From Candidatus Pantoea floridensis (GTDB taxonomy: Bacteria > Pseudomonadota > Gammaproteobacteria > Enterobacterales > Enterobacteriaceae), in assembly GCF_900215435.1 (NCBI RefSeq), contig NZ_OCMY01000001.1, positions 3,844,001 through 3,908,000 on the forward strand: a stretch of 64,000 bases of DNA, in the 5' to 3' direction. Shown piece after piece: positions 49,690 to 58,435 of the stretch. The notes below the pieces were generated by a model. The model made no database searches. It was given only the letters and a program-made list of their open reading frames with translations, and had not been told where the DNA came from. A program made the position numbers and the translations under genes. The stretch's first letter is position 1; each line of letters begins with the position of its first letter.

Positions 49690-50148
49690 CTAGGAGCTGA
49701 GGGAATCAATTACTATATCCCCTATCAGATTTAAATTTGATTGATTTATACCCATTAATGGGCGAGGTTCGTATTGAATCTCACTCCTATTACGTGATGG
49801 CCTATCACGCAGGCCATAGTGGTGCACTCGCACCATGCGTTGCACGCGCCCGGTAAACTCAACTACCGCCTCATCTGAGGTAGCCTGCACTTTCATGTAT
49901 TTAACCGTGCGGAGTTTGGCGAACATCTCGCGCTTTACCCGCCCCTTTTTGCTGCGTATCGGTTGTGCCTTGCGCGGCTTGAAGGGCGTGCCATCCGATG
50001 CCTGCTGGCGTTTAATATTCTGTTGCTGGCTGGCGCGGAGTTTCTTCGCGATAGTGCGCGCCATCTCCTTGCGTGCCGGAGCAGACAGATTGTTTATCAG
50101 CGCATTCAGGCGATCGTTGACCAGTTGCAGGTCGCTCACGGTTTCCAC
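49690..50148 (-). CDS. S: P2 gpS-like tail completion protein
   Basis: 152 residues of the gpS virion-morphogenesis family (NDRLNALINNLSAPARKEMARTIAKKLRASQQQNI, then DGTPFKPRKAQP). It is required to join heads and tails in P2. It overlaps R by 13 bp. Its 3' side borders the retron. Confidence 0.92.
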   Translation of the reverse strand: METVSDLQLVNDRLNALINNLSAPARKEMARTIAKKLRASQQQNIKRQQASDGTPFKPRKAQPIRSKKGRVKREMFAKLRTVKYMKVQATSDEAVVEFTGRVQRMVRVHHYGLRDRPSRNRSEIQYEPRPLMGINQSNLNLIGDIVIDSLSS

Positions 50149-50603
50149 TCGCTGATAAGCGCGCCGTGCGCATAGAGCTGCACCGGCCGCGCATCTTTCT
50201 CAGCTAAAGGATTTTCCCCGACGTGCTCGACGTGCAGTTCATCACCCACGCGCTTGACGATCACCCGCTCGCTCAGCTGTAGATCAATACTGATATCGCT
50301 GGCCGTATCGCTGATAACGTCAGCCTTGAACGTGAAGCCGGTCTGCTGCTTTTCTTTGGTCGCCATGATGTCGGGTTCATTCACGCGCAACCATTCCAGC
50401 ATCGGCACAATCAGCAGATCGATATCGCCTGTGTAGTCGGTGATCACCATGTTCAGCCGGTACTGATATTCAAACGACAGCGAGGCGGCGAGCGTTGAGA
50501 CGATACGCCCGCTGTCAATGAACGCATTCAGGCTGTCAGGGTTTCGCTGCAGCAGCGGCACGCTGTCGGTCAGTGCCTTGCGCAGTTGTTGAGGTTTCAG
50601 CAT
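50136..50603 (-). CDS. R: P2 gpR-like tail completion protein
   Basis: 155 residues starting MLKPQQLRKALTDSVPLLQRNPDSLNAFIDSG, matching P2 gpR, which acts with gpS in tail completion. It overlaps both lysC and S. Confidence 0.92.
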   Translation of the reverse strand: MLKPQQLRKALTDSVPLLQRNPDSLNAFIDSGRIVSTLAASLSFEYQYRLNMVITDYTGDIDLLIVPMLEWLRVNEPDIMATKEKQQTGFTFKADVISDTASDISIDLQLSERVIVKRVGDELHVEHVGENPLAEKDARPVQLYAHGALISEWKP

Positions 50604-50856
50604 CGTGTTGTTCCTGGCAGTCTTTAATGATTTCTATCTGCAGCCCGCATGAGGCGAGCGCCGCCTCAAGCTGCCGGTTATCCGCCGCCAGATCGCCGGC
50701 CGTTTTCAGGCTATTTCCCGGCACCGGGCAGCTTGTCACGCGCGGACAGCCAATCCAGATAATCTCTGGCGCTGGCGAAGGACGGTCGGGTGTGCAGCCT
50801 GATAACATCGTCAGGCAAAGCAGCAGCAGACCAGTCGCGGAGTATCGGGTTTGCAT
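50536..50856 (-). CDS. lysC: LysC-like outer-membrane spanin (Rz1 type)
   Basis: 106 residues with a lipoprotein signal (LLLLCLTMLSGC; lipobox Cys near residue 21) and a proline-rich mature part (TPDRPSPAPE). It is encoded out of frame and overlapping the end of lysB, the classical Rz/Rz1 arrangement. With LysB it would fuse the inner and outer membranes at lysis. Confidence 0.8.
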   Translation of the reverse strand: MQTRYSATGLLLLCLTMLSGCTPDRPSPAPEIIWIGCPRVTSCPVPGNSLKTAGDLAADNRQLEAALASCGLQIEIIKDCQEQHDAETSTTAQGTDRQRAAAAAKP

Positions 50857-51127
50857 CGGTTTCCCTCTGTATTTGTGCCTCGCGGGTCAGCGCTCCGGCG
50901 CTGGCCCGCCCCTGCATCAGCCGCAGCGCGGCCTCGCGCTTTTGCCCCTGCAGGTTTTCACTGTTGAGGCGGCTGATCGCTTTGTCGCGGCTCTCGATGC
51001 CCGCTGACAGCGTGCCAATTACCCGCTGTGCACTCGCCAGTTCATCGCTGGCAACCGACCAGCGCCAGACGGTTAACGCCAGCGCCAGCAGTGCCACGGT
51101 TAAAAGCGTTCCTGTAATGCGGATCAC
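50711..51127 (-). CDS. lysB: LysB-like inner-membrane spanin (Rz type)
   Basis: 138 residues: an N-terminal membrane anchor (ITGTLLTVALLALALTVWRW), a periplasmic coiled coil (ELASAQRVIGTLSAGIESRDKAISRLNSEN) and a C-terminal tail. The start is a GTG overlapping the stop of an endolysin remnant. The gene is intact, although holin and endolysin genes are lost. Confidence 0.82.
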   Translation of the reverse strand: MIRITGTLLTVALLALALTVWRWSVASDELASAQRVIGTLSAGIESRDKAISRLNSENLQGQKREAALRLMQGRASAGALTREAQIQRETDANPILRDWSAAALPDDVIRLHTRPSFASARDYLDWLSARDKLPGAGK

Positions 51128-51195
51128 AACGCCCCCTTAAGGCACCATGCAAGCTCGCGCACGCGGCGGTTATCCGGTGACGGCGGGCGGGACTC
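51124..51195 (-). pseudogene. C-terminal remnant of the endolysin gene (K)
   Basis: About 22 codons (ending RRVRELAWCLKGAL) run into a TGA overlapping the lysB GTG start, the place where the phage lysozyme gene ends in P2 relatives. The basic RxRE...CL ending is lysozyme-like. The rest of the gene is missing. The boundary at the 5' side is approximate. Confidence 0.45.
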
Positions 51196-51200
51196 AGCAT
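51170..51200 (-). pseudogene. N-terminal remnant of the small terminase gene (M)
   Basis: Three bases after the capsid stop, an ATG opens MLSPARRHRIT, which matches the start of P2 gpM (MTSPAQRHMM). After about ten codons the sequence passes into the endolysin tail in another frame. So M is deleted except for its start. Confidence 0.55.
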
Positions 51201-51203
51201 GCG

Positions 51204-51422
51204 TTACTCTCCCGCTTCCGGGGTTGCGGTGGTGGCTGCCGCCGGTTCGCTGAAATCACCGAGTTCGATGTTTTCAATCACGCAGCCCGCCGCATAGTCC
51301 TCCACCACGTAATCCTCGTTAGCGGATTCGTAGTTTTCGATGCGGTCACGCTTCGGCACCTCTTCGATGTGGCGGCGTTGCGTGCCTTCCTGCCAGTAAA
51401 TCGACAGGTTGGCCTTACCGGC
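51204..51422 (-). pseudogene. C-terminal fragment of the major capsid gene (N)
   Basis: About 70 codons ending in the natural TAA read KANLSIYWQEGTQRR ... KRDRIENYESANEDYVVEDYAAGC, then a GDFSEP-type tail, typical of the C-terminus of P2 gpN. The front 280 or so residues and the scaffold gene O are absent. The fragment abuts the start of P, read from the other strand. Confidence 0.75.
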
Positions 51423-53186
51423 ATGAACATGACACCCGGCACCATCATCAGCGATCCGCGCCGTCAGGCTGCGCTGCTTTACTGGCAGGGATTTTCCGTG
51501 CGCCAGATTGCGGAGACGCTCGGACAGAAAACGCCGACCGTGCAGAGCTGGAAGCTGCGCGACGAATGGGACAGCATCGCGCCCATCAGTCGCGTGGAAG
51601 CCAGCATGGAAGCGCGGTTGATTCAGCTCATCATGAAAGAGGTAAAGGGGAACGGTGATTACAAGGAGATAGACGCGCTCGGACGTCAGATTGAACGGCT
51701 GGCGCGCGTTGAGCGCTACCGCAGCAGCGGCAACGAGGCGGATCTCAATCCCAACGTGCGCAACCGCAACAGGGGCGAGCGCCAGCCGGTAATCAAGAAC
51801 GTATTCAGCGACGAGCAGACAGACAAGCTCACCGGCCTGTTTATGGATGGGTGCTTTGCGTACCAGCTCGGCTGGCATCAGGCCGGACTCGCGCACCGCA
51901 TCCGCAATATCCTCAAATCCCGTCAGATTGGCGCAACGTTTTACTTTGCCCGCGAGGCACTGATCGATGCGCTGACCACCGGGCGCAACCAGATTTTCCT
52001 GTCAGCCAGTAAAGCCCAGGCGCACGTTTTCAAAAACTACATCCTCGACTTTGCCCGTCAGGCTGACGTTGACCTGAAAGGCGACCCGATTGTGCTGCCT
52101 AACGGCGCGCGCCTGATTTTTCTCGGCACCAACGTGCGCACCGCGCAGAGCTACACCGGCAATCTGTACCTGGATGAATATTTCTGGATACCGAAGTTTC
52201 AGGAGCTGCGCAAAGTTGCCAGCGGCATGTCGCTGCACAAAAAGTGGCGCACAACCTACTTTTCCACGCCGTCGAGCCTGTCACACAGCGCTTATCCGTT
52301 CTGGTCAGGCGAGCTGTTCAACAAAGGTCGCCGTAACAAAGATGACCGTATTGAGCTGGATCTCTCGCATTCCCACCTCGCTAAAGGCGCGCTGTGCGGC
52401 GACGGCCAGTGGCGGCAGATTGTTACGGTTGAGGATGCGCTGACCGGCGGCTGTAACCTGTTCGATATCGATCAGCTGCAGCTTGAGTACAGCCCGTCGG
52501 AGTATCAGAACCTGCTGATGTGTGAATTTGTCGACGACGAGGCCAGCGTGTTTCCATTCGCCGAGCTGCAGACCTGCATGGTCGACAGCCTGGAGGAATG
52601 GACGGACTTCAACCCGTACGCGCTGCGCCCGTTCGACTATCGCCCGGTGTGGATTGGTTACGATCCTTCGCATACTGGCGACAGCGCCGGATGTGCGGTT
52701 ATTGCGCCGCCGCTGGTGAAGGGCGGCAAATTCCGCGTGCTGGAGCGCCACCAGTGGCGCGGCATGGACTTCGCCGCGCAGGCACAGTCGATTAAGCAGC
52801 TTACAGAAAAATACACCGTGGAATACATCGGCGTGGATGCGACCGGCATTGGTCAGGGCGTGTTCCAGCTTGTGCGCCAGTTCTTCCCGGCAGCGCGCGA
52901 AATCAAGTATTCGCCCGAGGTGAAAACCGCCATGGTGCTGAAAGCGAAAGACACCATCAGCAGCGGCCGGCTCGAGTACGACGCGGGCCAGACCGACATC
53001 ACGCAGTCGTTTATGGCGATCCGCAAAACCATGACCGCCAGCGGCAACCGCTCAACCTACGAGGCCAGCCGCAGTGAAGAAGCCAGCCACGCCGACGTTG
53101 CCTGGGCAATCATGCACGCACTGCTTAACGAACCGCTTACCGCTGCCAGCGGCGGCGATAACCCTTCATTTATGGAATTTTACTGA
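51423..53186 (+). CDS. P: Large terminase subunit (P2 gpP)
   Basis: 587 residues. It starts MNMTPGTIISDPRRQAALLYWQG, with an N-terminal helix-turn-helix (RQIAETLGQKTPTVQSWK), an ATPase domain (ILKSRQIGATFYFAREALI near 165-185, LYLDEYFW near 255) and a nuclease domain (WIGYDPSHTGDSAGCAV, then YIGVDATGIGQGVFQ). It packages DNA at cos. The frame is open further upstream, but that part is antisense to capsid remnants. No ribosome site precedes the ATG, suggesting loss of the native leader. Confidence 0.92.
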   Translation: MNMTPGTIISDPRRQAALLYWQGFSVRQIAETLGQKTPTVQSWKLRDEWDSIAPISRVEASMEARLIQLIMKEVKGNGDYKEIDALGRQIERLARVERYRSSGNEADLNPNVRNRNRGERQPVIKNVFSDEQTDKLTGLFMDGCFAYQLGWHQAGLAHRIRNILKSRQIGATFYFAREALIDALTTGRNQIFLSASKAQAHVFKNYILDFARQADVDLKGDPIVLPNGARLIFLGTNVRTAQSYTGNLYLDEYFWIPKFQELRKVASGMSLHKKWRTTYFSTPSSLSHSAYPFWSGELFNKGRRNKDDRIELDLSHSHLAKGALCGDGQWRQIVTVEDALTGGCNLFDIDQLQLEYSPSEYQNLLMCEFVDDEASVFPFAELQTCMVDSLEEWTDFNPYALRPFDYRPVWIGYDPSHTGDSAGCAVIAPPLVKGGKFRVLERHQWRGMDFAAQAQSIKQLTEKYTVEYIGVDATGIGQGVFQLVRQFFPAAREIKYSPEVKTAMVLKAKDTISSGRLEYDAGQTDITQSFMAIRKTMTASGNRSTYEASRSEEASHADVAWAIMHALLNEPLTAASGGDNPSFMEFY

Positions 53187-54232
53187 TGAGCAAACGCAAA
53201 GGCCGTAAAGCATTCACCGCCACAACTCAGCACGCACAGAACGCGCCGACAACACAGCAGCCTTTCGAGACGTTCAGCTTCGGCGAGCCGACGGCGGTAC
53301 TCGATAAGCGCGACATCATGGATTATGCCGAGTGCATCCATAACGGCCGCTGGTATGAGCCGCCGGTCAGCTTTCACGGGCTGGCGAAAAGTCTGCGCGC
53401 AGCGGTGCATCACAGTTCGCCGCTCTACGTGAAGCGCAACATTCTGGCTTCAACCTTTATCCCGCACCCGCTGCTAAGTCAGCAGGAGTTCAGCAAGTTT
53501 GCACTGGATTATCTGGTGTTTGGCAATGCCTTTGCCGAGCTGCGCCGTAACTCACTCGGCCAGCCTCTCAGGCTGGAAACATCACCAGCTAAATACACGC
53601 GGCGCGGCGTGGAAGAGGGCGTGTACTGGTTTGTGGATGAATGGAAGCAGGCGCACCAGTTTGAAGCGGATCAGGTGTTCCACCTTATCGAGCCGGATAT
53701 CAATCAGGAGCTATACGGCCTGCCGGAATATCTCAGCGCGCTTAACTCCGCCTGGCTGAATGAGGCGGCTACGCTGTTCCGCCGCAAATATTATCAGAAC
53801 GGGGCGCACGCCGGGTACATTCTCTATATGACCGACGCGGCACAGAGCAGCAGCGACATAGAGCGCATGCGACAGGCCATGCGCGACACGAAAGGGATTG
53901 GCAACTTCCGTAATCTGTTTATGTATGCGCCCAACGGCAAACCAGACGGCATCAAGATTCTGCCGCTCAGTGAAGTGGCAACACGGGATGATTTTTTCAA
54001 TATCAAGAAGGCGAGTCGTGACGATCTGCTAAGCGCCCACCGCGTGCCGCCGCAGATGATGGGGATTATTCCAGATAATACAGGCGGGTTTGGTGATGCG
54101 GTGAAGGCGGCGCAGGTGTTTGTGCGGAACGAACTGACCCCGCTGCAGGAGAGGATGAAAGAACTTAACAGCTGGATAGGTCAAAAGGTTATAAATTTTC
54201 GTACTTACAACCTTTTGGAAACTGAAATCTAA
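53186..54232 (+). CDS. Q: Portal protein (P2 gpQ)
   Basis: 348 residues, the length of P2 gpQ. Typical parts are FGEPTAVLDKRDIMDYAECIHNGRWYEPPVSFHGLAKSLRAA and RVPPQMMGIIPDNTGGFGD. It forms the dodecameric DNA entry ring of the capsid. Its ATG overlaps the P stop (TGATG). It appears intact although no capsid remains. Confidence 0.95.
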   Translation: MSKRKGRKAFTATTQHAQNAPTTQQPFETFSFGEPTAVLDKRDIMDYAECIHNGRWYEPPVSFHGLAKSLRAAVHHSSPLYVKRNILASTFIPHPLLSQQEFSKFALDYLVFGNAFAELRRNSLGQPLRLETSPAKYTRRGVEEGVYWFVDEWKQAHQFEADQVFHLIEPDINQELYGLPEYLSALNSAWLNEAATLFRRKYYQNGAHAGYILYMTDAAQSSSDIERMRQAMRDTKGIGNFRNLFMYAPNGKPDGIKILPLSEVATRDDFFNIKKASRDDLLSAHRVPPQMMGIIPDNTGGFGDAVKAAQVFVRNELTPLQERMKELNSWIGQKVINFRTYNLLETEI

Positions 54233-54275
54233 TATTCACGCAGGGCCACTACTTCAGTTGCCCTGTATTGAGAGG

Positions 54276-55973
54276 TTAAGCAGGAATACCCTTTTTATTA
54301 TTATTCTTAACCCACGTACTAATGGTTGCAATAAAATTCCATACATCACCGTTGGCAGGTTTAACATAACTATTAGCAGTAGGATCTTCACCCATCGCTA
54401 CGAATATTTCCTTTAACCAAACATGTTTACTTCTTGGAACATCTAAACTTGTTAGCCAAGCCTCCAACTCCCCTCGGGGAACAATAAATGCACCATATTC
54501 AGCCAGAGTAGAAATAAAAGCAGCACAAGCATCCTTTTCGTCTGCCTTCAATAGATCTATTCCGCCTTCAGTTTTAAAGTTTTTACCATCATTCTCTTTT
54601 ATTTTTCTGAAAGCTTCAAGTAATGATGCTTTGTGTATTCGAAGCGATGAATACATTATTGGGGGGATGTGGCAGTTTTCTAAAAGCTTATTGAACTCCC
54701 CACCGGTGTAATTAAAGGCATCAAGATCAACAATACCACAAGCTGGTATTCCTAACTTTCTCAAGGGACCGACAATGTCCCAAACAGTTTGTTTATTTTG
54801 AGCGTTGAGAAATAAACAACCTTCAATGCCGCGCCTATCTTTAGCCTCGAGTAATCTTTCATTTATTTCCTGGTAAAAGGCTCTATCGGCATCAGCTTCT
54901 GTAACTATTACTGCACTATAAAATAAAGCGTTCAATACACCCACCGACCTTAATAACGGATTCCTCATTAATGGTGTCAGTTGTTCACGCTTTAAAACCC
55001 TTGCAGTTGCATTTTCATAATCATATGTTAGCCTAACAATGTTTATATTTGCACCACCTTGAATGCATCCCATTATAAAATTTGCACTGTGTGTTGAAAC
55101 TATTACTTGCTTCTTTAACCCATCTTTATTGTCGTTTACTATTCTTGCAATATCTTTTCCTAATTTCATTGCAAGAGAAGGATGTAAAAATGCTTCGGGT
55201 TCATCAATCAACGTTAGAACCGGATCTCCAGCTATTAAAGTAGATAGTGTGCCGATGAAAGCTTTTACTCCATCACTTGCTTCGGTTACCTGATGTGCAT
55301 TCCTATGAAATTCTATAGACTCCCTAGTTAAACCTTTTTCTAACGCATCATTTTCTGGTGCTGTTGCAGATAAGCGATATCTAAAGTTACCAGTAAGAGT
55401 AGGGTCAACAACTAAGTATTTTCCGAAAGCTTCAAAAACAATCTCACGAAGAATTTTTCTTTTTTCATCATTAGAAAACAAATAGCTAATACTGTTCCTA
55501 GGAGGCTCTAATAAATCCCCGGCGGGCTGCTGATTTATCAAGTTTAGTCTACTTTGACCATCAAGTTTCAAGCAAAACAATGAAAGATAAACAGCTAAGT
55601 CAGAGTTCTGTCTTTTATTAAGGACCCTAAAATATTCGGGTTTATTCTGATCATATAAAGTAATGTTTATGTTTTCGTATTCGACAATTTTTTCTATTAA
55701 TTTCATGCCTTCATTAATATACTCGCCAGGTCTAACACTACGTAAATATCTATTGCTATTGTATAAATCTTCGGCAACATTTTCGTCAATTGATATATTT
55801 TTTACGACTAAAGGCGTATGCATGGGCTCTCTAATCAGTTGAAATATCTCTGATAGAGATTTTGACTTTCCACTATTGTTCGGGCCAACAAAAACGGTAA
55901 GCGGTGTCATTTCAATCTTTAATGACTCAGCACCTTGAATTGGTCCCGCTTGAAACTCGATTTCGTTTAACAT
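54276..55973 (-). CDS. OLD-type ATPase/TOPRIM nuclease, candidate phage defence
   Basis: 565 residues. An AAA15-type ABC ATPase comes first: Walker A VFVGPNNSGKSKSLSE near 28, a long helical insert, Walker B LTLIDEPEAFLHPSLA near 254, and HSANF H-loop near 297. A TOPRIM domain follows: VIVTEADADRAF near 359 and CGIVDLDAF near 415. This is the layout of P2 Old and related overcoming-lysogenization-defect nucleases, several of which defend against phages. It converges on Q and is AT-rich with its own likely promoter. Activity is inferred. Confidence 0.85.
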   Translation of the reverse strand: MLNEIEFQAGPIQGAESLKIEMTPLTVFVGPNNSGKSKSLSEIFQLIREPMHTPLVVKNISIDENVAEDLYNSNRYLRSVRPGEYINEGMKLIEKIVEYENINITLYDQNKPEYFRVLNKRQNSDLAVYLSLFCLKLDGQSRLNLINQQPAGDLLEPPRNSISYLFSNDEKRKILREIVFEAFGKYLVVDPTLTGNFRYRLSATAPENDALEKGLTRESIEFHRNAHQVTEASDGVKAFIGTLSTLIAGDPVLTLIDEPEAFLHPSLAMKLGKDIARIVNDNKDGLKKQVIVSTHSANFIMGCIQGGANINIVRLTYDYENATARVLKREQLTPLMRNPLLRSVGVLNALFYSAVIVTEADADRAFYQEINERLLEAKDRRGIEGCLFLNAQNKQTVWDIVGPLRKLGIPACGIVDLDAFNYTGGEFNKLLENCHIPPIMYSSLRIHKASLLEAFRKIKENDGKNFKTEGGIDLLKADEKDACAAFISTLAEYGAFIVPRGELEAWLTSLDVPRSKHVWLKEIFVAMGEDPTANSYVKPANGDVWNFIATISTWVKNNNKKGIPA

Positions 55974-56158
55974 CACTGTGGGTTCCTATAAAAAATCAAG
56001 CATAATACGTTGCGATTAAGTGAAAAATATTCTGCCAGAATTATTCTATGTTCCCAGCAGATATAATTTTGATGTTACAATCTCAGTTTGTTTCACAAAA
56101 AATTCAAGTGAGAATTTAAAAAATCAATGCGTACTCAGCTCTGTGTTTATGATGTCAA

Positions 56159-57793
56159 TTAATTTTCATGTGAGTTAATGTCAAGTGTTTTATGCAGCAT
56201 TTTATGAATTTTAAGTTGGTGAACTCGGTCAGCCTCACCTGTAGTTATTGAGCTTTTATTTCTATAAGACCAAACAAATCCATTGTTAGTTTCAAGCTTT
56301 ATTCCAACAGCACCGACTTTATACAAACACGAAAGCATTAAGTTTATTATTTCAGACTCAGTAATGTTTGATGTCTCAAGATATTTTCTTGCAATAACAC
56401 TACAAGGATCGCTTGTGGTTCTTGCGGAAAGAGTTGTAACTACGGTTTCATAAGGCTTATTACTGAAGTCAGCATAGTTAAAAGTTGCAGTTCTACCCCT
56501 CAAAACTTCGACTGTATCTTCAAATGAAGGATAAGTTTCCCCCCATTCCTCCTTTAAAGATCGGAGTCTTTTCTCAGAGTAATTAGATTCTGCTTCATAA
56601 ATAAGCCCCCAAGTTATCTTGTCTCTATCAAAAGCTGCGCGAAATGTTTCATTAATGAATTGCAATATATCTCGTGGTCTTAATAAAGTACGCTCTAATA
56701 TATATTCCATCGGAGATATTCCTGATGGGCCTTTTCTGGCCTCAGGGAATATGTCAGCGATTGTTACTAGATCATTAGTATAAGTTTTTCTGAAAGTCTC
56801 GCGAACTCTTTTTTCTACAAGCTCAATAAGTTCTTTTTTTGTCCATTGAATTTGAAGAACATATGATTCATATTTTTCTTCTTGAAAACCAGCGCCCCTT
56901 GTTTTGTCGAAAACTAAATCAATGAGGTCTTTGCGAAGAGCAACAAGGATTTTAACATTGTTTATTTTACGAAATCCTTTAACTTCCTCAATTAAAGCTC
57001 TAATGAATTTGCAGCGAGTATCAGTGTCAGCCCAATCTTCGTCAAGTTGGTCTATTAATAAATAGTAGTGCTTTTGCGGATCTCTAAAAGAATAGTCTGC
57101 AAGCATTGAAAGCATTTCGTTGAGTTGTTTTATTTGCAAGCCGCTGACAACCTGACTTGCTCTTTTAGTTATTTCTACTTTTTGCTCGTCACTCAGTTTT
57201 TGTGCGCCATTCAATGAGACTTCTAACCCCGAGTACTTTGCGCCAAGATTAGCTTTAGTTTCATTCTCAAGTTTTTGTGTTATTTCTTTAAGGTGTTCAT
57301 CTGTATCAAGCCAAAACTTATCACCCCATTCTCTAAAATAGTTGATGGCTTTTTTCTTAGTGTCATCACGTTTGAACCAATCAAATAACCCTCTAAAAAA
57401 ACTATCGTTATCTTCCTCATTTTTTATGCTATAACGAAGTTTAACTAATTCAATTATTAATATGTGGCGCCAGAGCATTTTATAGAATAAGTCGAGATTT
57501 ACGCCCAGATTATCCATGAATTGAATTATATCTGAATGTTCCAGAAATTTTACTGATATATCGTTTGGGTCGATTTTTTTAAAGTTATCTACTGAAGAAC
57601 TTACTTTGTATAAAAGAGAGCTTTTTCCTGCTCCTGTACGACCTACTATGATTGAACATGGATTATTAACATTTAATAAGTCATCTAAATAGCCTTTATC
57701 CAAAAAACAGCTATCAAGAAAGTCATTGTCTGTTTCAGCATCCAAATCGCCAATGCTTAAGTTTCTTTTGATTTTAACAGGATTGAAAGCCAT
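56159..57793 (-). CDS. P-loop ATPase (Sll1717/FunZ-like), candidate phage defence
   Basis: 544 residues. The N-terminal NTPase domain has Walker A IIVGRTGAGKSSLLYK near 50-60 and a Walker B-like YYLLIDQLDEDW near 245; helical regions follow, with DILQFINETF near 395 and a C-terminal part that may bind DNA. I associate this architecture with P-loop ATPases named Sll1717-family or FunZ-like, known from P2-type phages, but cannot verify it here. The ATG at 57793 has GGA 7 bases upstream. It lies 182 bp upstream of the OLD-type gene on the same strand. Confidence 0.65.
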   Translation of the reverse strand: MAFNPVKIKRNLSIGDLDAETDNDFLDSCFLDKGYLDDLLNVNNPCSIIVGRTGAGKSSLLYKVSSSVDNFKKIDPNDISVKFLEHSDIIQFMDNLGVNLDLFYKMLWRHILIIELVKLRYSIKNEEDNDSFFRGLFDWFKRDDTKKKAINYFREWGDKFWLDTDEHLKEITQKLENETKANLGAKYSGLEVSLNGAQKLSDEQKVEITKRASQVVSGLQIKQLNEMLSMLADYSFRDPQKHYYLLIDQLDEDWADTDTRCKFIRALIEEVKGFRKINNVKILVALRKDLIDLVFDKTRGAGFQEEKYESYVLQIQWTKKELIELVEKRVRETFRKTYTNDLVTIADIFPEARKGPSGISPMEYILERTLLRPRDILQFINETFRAAFDRDKITWGLIYEAESNYSEKRLRSLKEEWGETYPSFEDTVEVLRGRTATFNYADFSNKPYETVVTTLSARTTSDPCSVIARKYLETSNITESEIINLMLSCLYKVGAVGIKLETNNGFVWSYRNKSSITTGEADRVHQLKIHKMLHKTLDINSHEN

Positions 57794-58014
57794 GTGATGA
57801 TCCAAAGGGAAGAATTTAAAGTCATGTTATATCGTAAGTTATTGCATTTGACTAGTTTTGCCACGCAAAATCCTGATGGGAAGGCAGTAGAAATGATAAT
57901 GTTTATAAAATTTCATATGCATTTGCCATTAAAAGAGTTTATGGAATACTAGACATATAAGATGAATATCAATATTTTATTGATCCATTTATGATACGAA
58001 AGCTTTTTTTATCG
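57794..58014. other. AT-rich spacer before cos
   Basis: About 220 bp without a gene. It should hold the promoter of the ATPase gene. Nothing else was recognised. Confidence 0.4.
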
Positions 58015-58040
58015 GCGCGCAATGCTTTCCCCGCCACGCC
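58015..58040. other. P2-type cos site
   Basis: Read on the minus strand, GGCGTGGCGGGGAAAGCAT (58022-58040), followed by TGCGCGC, differs at only two positions from the 19-base P2 cohesive end. The terminase P would cut here. The surrounding GC-rich sequence with several short inverted repeats to about 58160 may be terminase-binding cos flanks. Confidence 0.85.
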
Positions 58041-58175
58041 TGCCCGCTTCATGCATCGTTTTTAATGCATCTGCATGCCACACCTCATACCGCGCCAGCC
58101 GTGGGCAGAAGGGCGATTAGCGATCCAGTTTGGATCATGCAAAATCACGCATGCACATGCGTTCTGCTGCAGCAT

Positions 58176-58201
58176 CAAAAAAGCCACCGAAACGGTGGCT
58201 A
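58176..58201 (-). terminator. Terminator of the A operon
   Basis: AGCCACCG / CGGTGGCT stem followed on the minus strand by TTTTTT, about 27 bp after the small gene below. Confidence 0.85.
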
Positions 58202-58227
58202 AGTCGCAGTGCTGAAACTACTGGCGA

Positions 58228-58404
58228 TCATTCTGCCTGGCAGTAGATAGCGTCCTGGTAAAATGAGGTGTCAATCGAACCGGCCATGTCACTGATCATC
58301 GACAGTGCCATTTTCAATTCATCTTCCTTGCAGTGTGCGATGAGTGATACGTCGGCTACAAATTGGATTCTGGCAACGGTCTCGCTCAGATTATCGATGT
58401 CCAT
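58228..58404 (-). CDS. Small SOS-linked prophage protein, 58 residues
   Basis: A 58-codon ORF (MDIDNLSETVARIQFVADVS ... SFYQDAIYCQAE), acidic and mostly helical. AAGGAG lies 11 bases upstream, and a LexA box 32 bp before the ATG, so it is probably damage-induced. In phage 186 the LexA-controlled antirepressor Tum lies in the same interval between A and cos. This protein is much shorter and I see no sequence match. Function unknown. Confidence 0.7.
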   Translation of the reverse strand: MDIDNLSETVARIQFVADVSLIAHCKEDELKMALSMISDMAGSIDTSFYQDAIYCQAE

Positions 58405-58435
58405 CAGCTAATTAACTCCTTATCAATAAAATACA

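Noticed and set aside
51147..51422. N-terminal extension of the terminase frame (first 92 codons)
   Set aside because: It is antisense to recognisable capsid, M and endolysin remnants and has no match to P2 gpP, whose own start fits at 51423.
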